Shown: positions 61,773-64,000 of the stretch, piece after piece
Layout of the letters: every line of letters starts with the position of its first letter
Numbering within the stretch: position 1 is the stretch's first letter
From: Humitalea rosea
Lineage (GTDB): Bacteria; Pseudomonadota; Alphaproteobacteria; Acetobacterales; Acetobacteraceae
Length of the DNA stretch: 64,000 bases
Direction of reading: 5' to 3'
Assembly (NCBI RefSeq): GCF_003253705.1
Contig: NZ_QKYU01000021.1
Coordinates: 31,346-95,345 of the forward strand
Notes under the pieces: model-generated
What the model was told of the DNA's origin: nothing
The model's database searches: none
Seen by the model: only the letters and a program-made list of their open reading frames with translations
Position numbers and translations under genes: made by a program

Positions 61773-62753
61773 TCACTCCAAACGAATATGGGCGGCGGCG
61801 GCAAGCTCGCGCCAGGCGGTCAGATCGGCCTGCACGAAACGATCCCCAGCCTCGGGGGAGAGATGCGCGGGGGCAGCACCTTCGCTCGCCATGTTGGCGG
61901 CGAAGCGGGGATCGGCCAATGCCGCATTGGTGGCGGTATTGAGCCGGGCGCGGATCGCGGGCGGCAGGCCGCGACGGGCCAGCATCGCCCACCAGATCCC
62001 GGCCTCATAGCTCGGCAGCCCGCTTTCGCGCGGGGTCGGGCGGGCGGGGCCGGGGGCGGGGCTGACCGCCGGGCGGTTCTCCGAGGTCCAGCCGAGCAGC
62101 TTCACCCGGCCGGAGGAGATCAGCCCGGCCGCCGCGGTGACGGTGGTGAAGGTCAGATGGATGGTGCCGGCGACCAAATCGTTCAGCACCGGGCCGGTGC
62201 CGCGATAGGGGATGTGCTGCATCTCCAGCCCCCCCGCCCGCAGCGCGAAGAGCGCGCCGGCCATGTGGCCGATGCTGCCCGGCCCGGCCGAGCCGTAATC
62301 CACCTTGCCCGGATTGGCGCGGATGAAGGCGATGGCCTCCGCCATGGTGTTCGGCGCCCAGTCCGGCGCGCCAAGCATCACCAATGGGGCGGTGGCCAGC
62401 AGCGCCACCGTCTCGAAATCGCGCGCCGCATCGTAAGGCGTCGTCTGGATCGCGGCACTGGTCGCGAAGGTGGAAGAGGTGACCAGCAGCGTATAGCCAT
62501 CCGGGGCCGCGCGGGCGACCTCGGCGGTGCCGATGGTGCTGCCGGCGCCGCCGCGGTTCTCGATCACGAAGGTCTGGCCGAGGCTGCGTTGCAGCGCATC
62601 GGTCAGCGGCCGCGCCAAAGCATCATTGCTCCCGCCGGGCGGGAAGGGGACGATGACCCGCACCGGCCGCTCGGGCCATGCGGCTTGGGCCCGCGCAGCC
62701 GCTGGCAGGCCAAGCGCGGCGAGGGTGGGAAGGAAATGGCGTCGATGCAGCAT
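61773..62753 (-). CDS. TctC/Bug-family substrate-binding protein
   Basis: 326 residues, periplasmic. Leader HRRHFLPTLAALGLPAAARA, then VIVPFPPGGSNDALARPLT, NRGGAGSTIGTAEVARAAPD and GSAGPGSIGHMAGALFALR. The second TctC of the operon, 18 bases downstream of the first. TctA/TctB permease genes are absent. Its linked dehydrogenases suggest the ligand is a hydroxy acid they oxidise. Confidence 0.93.
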   Translation of the reverse strand: MLHRRHFLPTLAALGLPAAARAQAAWPERPVRVIVPFPPGGSNDALARPLTDALQRSLGQTFVIENRGGAGSTIGTAEVARAAPDGYTLLVTSSTFATSAAIQTTPYDAARDFETVALLATAPLVMLGAPDWAPNTMAEAIAFIRANPGKVDYGSAGPGSIGHMAGALFALRAGGLEMQHIPYRGTGPVLNDLVAGTIHLTFTTVTAAAGLISSGRVKLLGWTSENRPAVSPAPGPARPTPRESGLPSYEAGIWWAMLARRGLPPAIRARLNTATNAALADPRFAANMASEGAAPAHLSPEAGDRFVQADLTAWRELAAAAHIRLE

Positions 62754-62771
62754 GGCGTGGGTGCTCCTGGC

Positions 62772-63752
62772 TCAGTCGAGGGAGAGGTGCGCCGCCGTGA
62801 CCACGCGCCGCCAGCGGTCGATCTCCGCGCGCTGGAAGGCGGCGTATTCGGCCGGGCTGTCGCCGACGACGGAGTAGCCTGCGGCCTCCAGCACCGGGGC
62901 GACGGCGGGATCGCGCAGGGCGCGCACCACCTCGGTATTGATCCGGGCCAGCAGCGGCGCGGGCATGCCACCCGGCCCCATCACCGCCTGCCAGGAGCTG
63001 ACGACGAAATCGGCGAGCCCGGCCTCGGCCGAGGTCGGCACCTCCGGCAGCAGCGGGCTGCGCTCGGCGGCGGTGACCAGGATCGCGCGCAGCCGTCCGT
63101 CGCGCACCGGGCCGATGATGCTGCCCAGCCCCTGGAACGACACCTGCACCCGCCCGGCCAGCTGGTCGAGCACCGCCGTCGCACCGCCGCGCGAGGGGAC
63201 ATGCGTCGCCTCCGCCCCGGTCAACTGGGTGAACAGCTCCATGGTCAGATGCGGCGAGGAGCCATTGCCGCTGGTCGCGTGGAACACCTCGCCGGGCTTG
63301 GATTTCATCCAGGCGATCAGCTCGGGCAGGGTATGGACGGGGCAGACCGTGGGGTTCACCACAAGCACATTCGGCGTGGTGACCGCGAGGGTGACGGGCG
63401 AGAAATCCGCGACCGGATCGTAGCCGGGGTCGCGGTAGAGCACCGCGTTCAGCGCGAAGACGCCGATCGAGCCGACCAGCAGCGTGTAGCCATCCGGGGG
63501 CGAGCGCAGCAATTGCCGCGCGGCGATCTGGCCATTGGCGCCGGCACGGTTCTCCACCACCACCGACTGGCCGAGGCTCTGCGACATCCGCGTGCCGATG
63601 GCCCGCGCGGTGATGTCCGAGGCGCCGCCGGGGCCGAAGGGCACCAGGAAGGTGACGGGGCGGTTGGGCCAGGGCGCCTGGGCCTCGGCCCGGGTCGCGC
63701 CCGCGGCCGCCAAGGCCAGGCCGAGCGCATGCCGGCGGTTGATCCGCATCAT
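62772..63752 (-). CDS. TctC/Bug-family substrate-binding protein, first gene of the operon
   Basis: About 326 residues. Leader INRRHALGLALAAAGATRA, then FLVPFGPGGASDITARAIG, NRAGANGQIAARQLLRSPPD and HATSGNGSSPHLTMELF. GGAG lies 8 bases before the first of two adjacent ATGs (63752 and 63749). Upstream 63753-63879 should hold the operon promoter; the IS1182-type element begins beyond it. Confidence 0.93.
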   Translation of the reverse strand: MMRINRRHALGLALAAAGATRAEAQAPWPNRPVTFLVPFGPGGASDITARAIGTRMSQSLGQSVVVENRAGANGQIAARQLLRSPPDGYTLLVGSIGVFALNAVLYRDPGYDPVADFSPVTLAVTTPNVLVVNPTVCPVHTLPELIAWMKSKPGEVFHATSGNGSSPHLTMELFTQLTGAEATHVPSRGGATAVLDQLAGRVQVSFQGLGSIIGPVRDGRLRAILVTAAERSPLLPEVPTSAEAGLADFVVSSWQAVMGPGGMPAPLLARINTEVVRALRDPAVAPVLEAAGYSVVGDSPAEYAAFQRAEIDRWRRVVTAAHLSLD

Positions 63753-63879
63753 TTGGCGTTCTCCACATATCCATCCCGTGCCCGGCTGCCCCGGTCGCGG
63801 GGGTATTGTCCCGCCGCAAGGACTAGGGCGGACTTCCATGTGGTGCAATGCCATTCCAAAATATGAACCTCCCCCCTAG

Positions 63880-64000
63880 CAGTCTGTCGGATTCACTTTG
63901 CCTTTCTGATTTGTCAAACTGCGGTTATGGCGACCTTCGTATCCTACAATCGCGACCAGGCATTCCTGTTGCCTCCGGACCTCAAGGCGTGGCTGCCCGA
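63880..64000 (+). mobile_element. IS1182-family insertion sequence, left end (cut by window)
   Basis: The left end begins near 63880 with the sequence AGTCTGTCGGATTCAC, recalled as an IS1182-type terminal repeat, and the transposase gene follows 47 bases later. Right end is outside. It is inserted about 130 bases upstream of the catabolic operon's first start codon. Exact end and target duplication cannot be set. Confidence 0.75.
63927..64000 (+). CDS. IS1182-family transposase, N-terminal fragment (runs off the window)
   Basis: The first 24 codons give FVSYNRDQAFLLPPDLKAWL, which is the conserved N-terminus of IS1182-type DDE transposases. The catalytic domain lies past the window end. AT-richer leader than the flanking operon DNA. 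Confidence 0.85.
   Translation, partial: MATFVSYNRDQAFLLPPDLKAWLP

Noticed and set aside
58123..62010. 1295-codon plus-strand frame opposite the catabolic operon
   Set aside because: Antisense shadow spanning several real genes with clear motifs.
63840..63880. Sigma-54-like TGG...TTGC pattern upstream of the first TctC gene
   Set aside because: GG-to-GC spacing is 9, not the required 10 bases.

Overview
The window is very GC-rich, gene-dense bacterial chromosome. Family content points to an alphaproteobacterium of the Acetobacteraceae, probably Roseomonas-like: three TctC-type binding proteins without TctA/TctB, a K+-independent proton-pumping pyrophosphatase, a class II DAHP synthase, a pdxA-pdxJ pair and a dnaG-rpoD pair. 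This placement is inferred from family knowledge, not computed.

Layout. 0-3.2 kb holds the 3' part of dnaG and all of rpoD. 3.2-8.2 kb carries a GNAT acetyltransferase, a BASS-type transporter, a TauE-type permease, a ParE/RelE-type toxin-antitoxin pair and hppA. 8.3-16 kb is a minus-strand block with tamA-tamB, pdxA-pdxJ and a small membrane protein. 16.2-25 kb runs mostly on the plus strand: MarR and MFS exporter, acyl-CoA dehydrogenase, M20 peptidase, EF-hand protein, TctC plus epimerase, DUF3108; tRNA-Val(CAC) and gph are on the minus strand. 25.7-31 kb has glmU-glmS (UDP-GlcNAc supply) and an aldehyde dehydrogenase.

Two AT-rich islets stand out from the GC-rich background. One (about 31.0-32.4 kb) has two overlapping minus-strand genes, a membrane and an exported protein of unknown function. 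The other (about 38.6-40.05 kb) has a DUF3644 protein with an R-x4-H motif and a small overlapping downstream frame, next to a solitary transposase-N-domain gene. Between them lie an unknown gene, gor and a tightly coupled class II DAHP synthase / nicotinate PRTase-like / EamA operon.

40.7-50.2 kb has nadE with a coupled ModA-like protein, ppa, two tandem paralogous small proteins coupled to gltX, cysS, a CsoR/RcnR repressor with a perfect 12-bp inverted-repeat operator and an RcnA-type exporter, trmJ and an alpha/beta hydrolase-fold gene with Ala at the nucleophile position. 50.2-56.6 kb has an SbmA/BacA-type ABC protein with DUF1499 and DUF3253 genes, a solitary dipeptide-type binding protein, an SDR and a coiled-coil membrane protein.

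56.6-63.8 kb is a seven-gene minus-strand catabolic operon (two TctC proteins, SDR, isocitrate/isopropylmalate-type dehydrogenase, HisD-family dehydrogenase, SDR, LacI regulator) with a LacI-type palindrome in front of the HisD-family gene. The window ends inside an IS1182-family element inserted just upstream of that operon.

Only one intergenic stretch exceeds 300 bases (32254-32688). No CRISPR array, rRNA or replication origin was seen.
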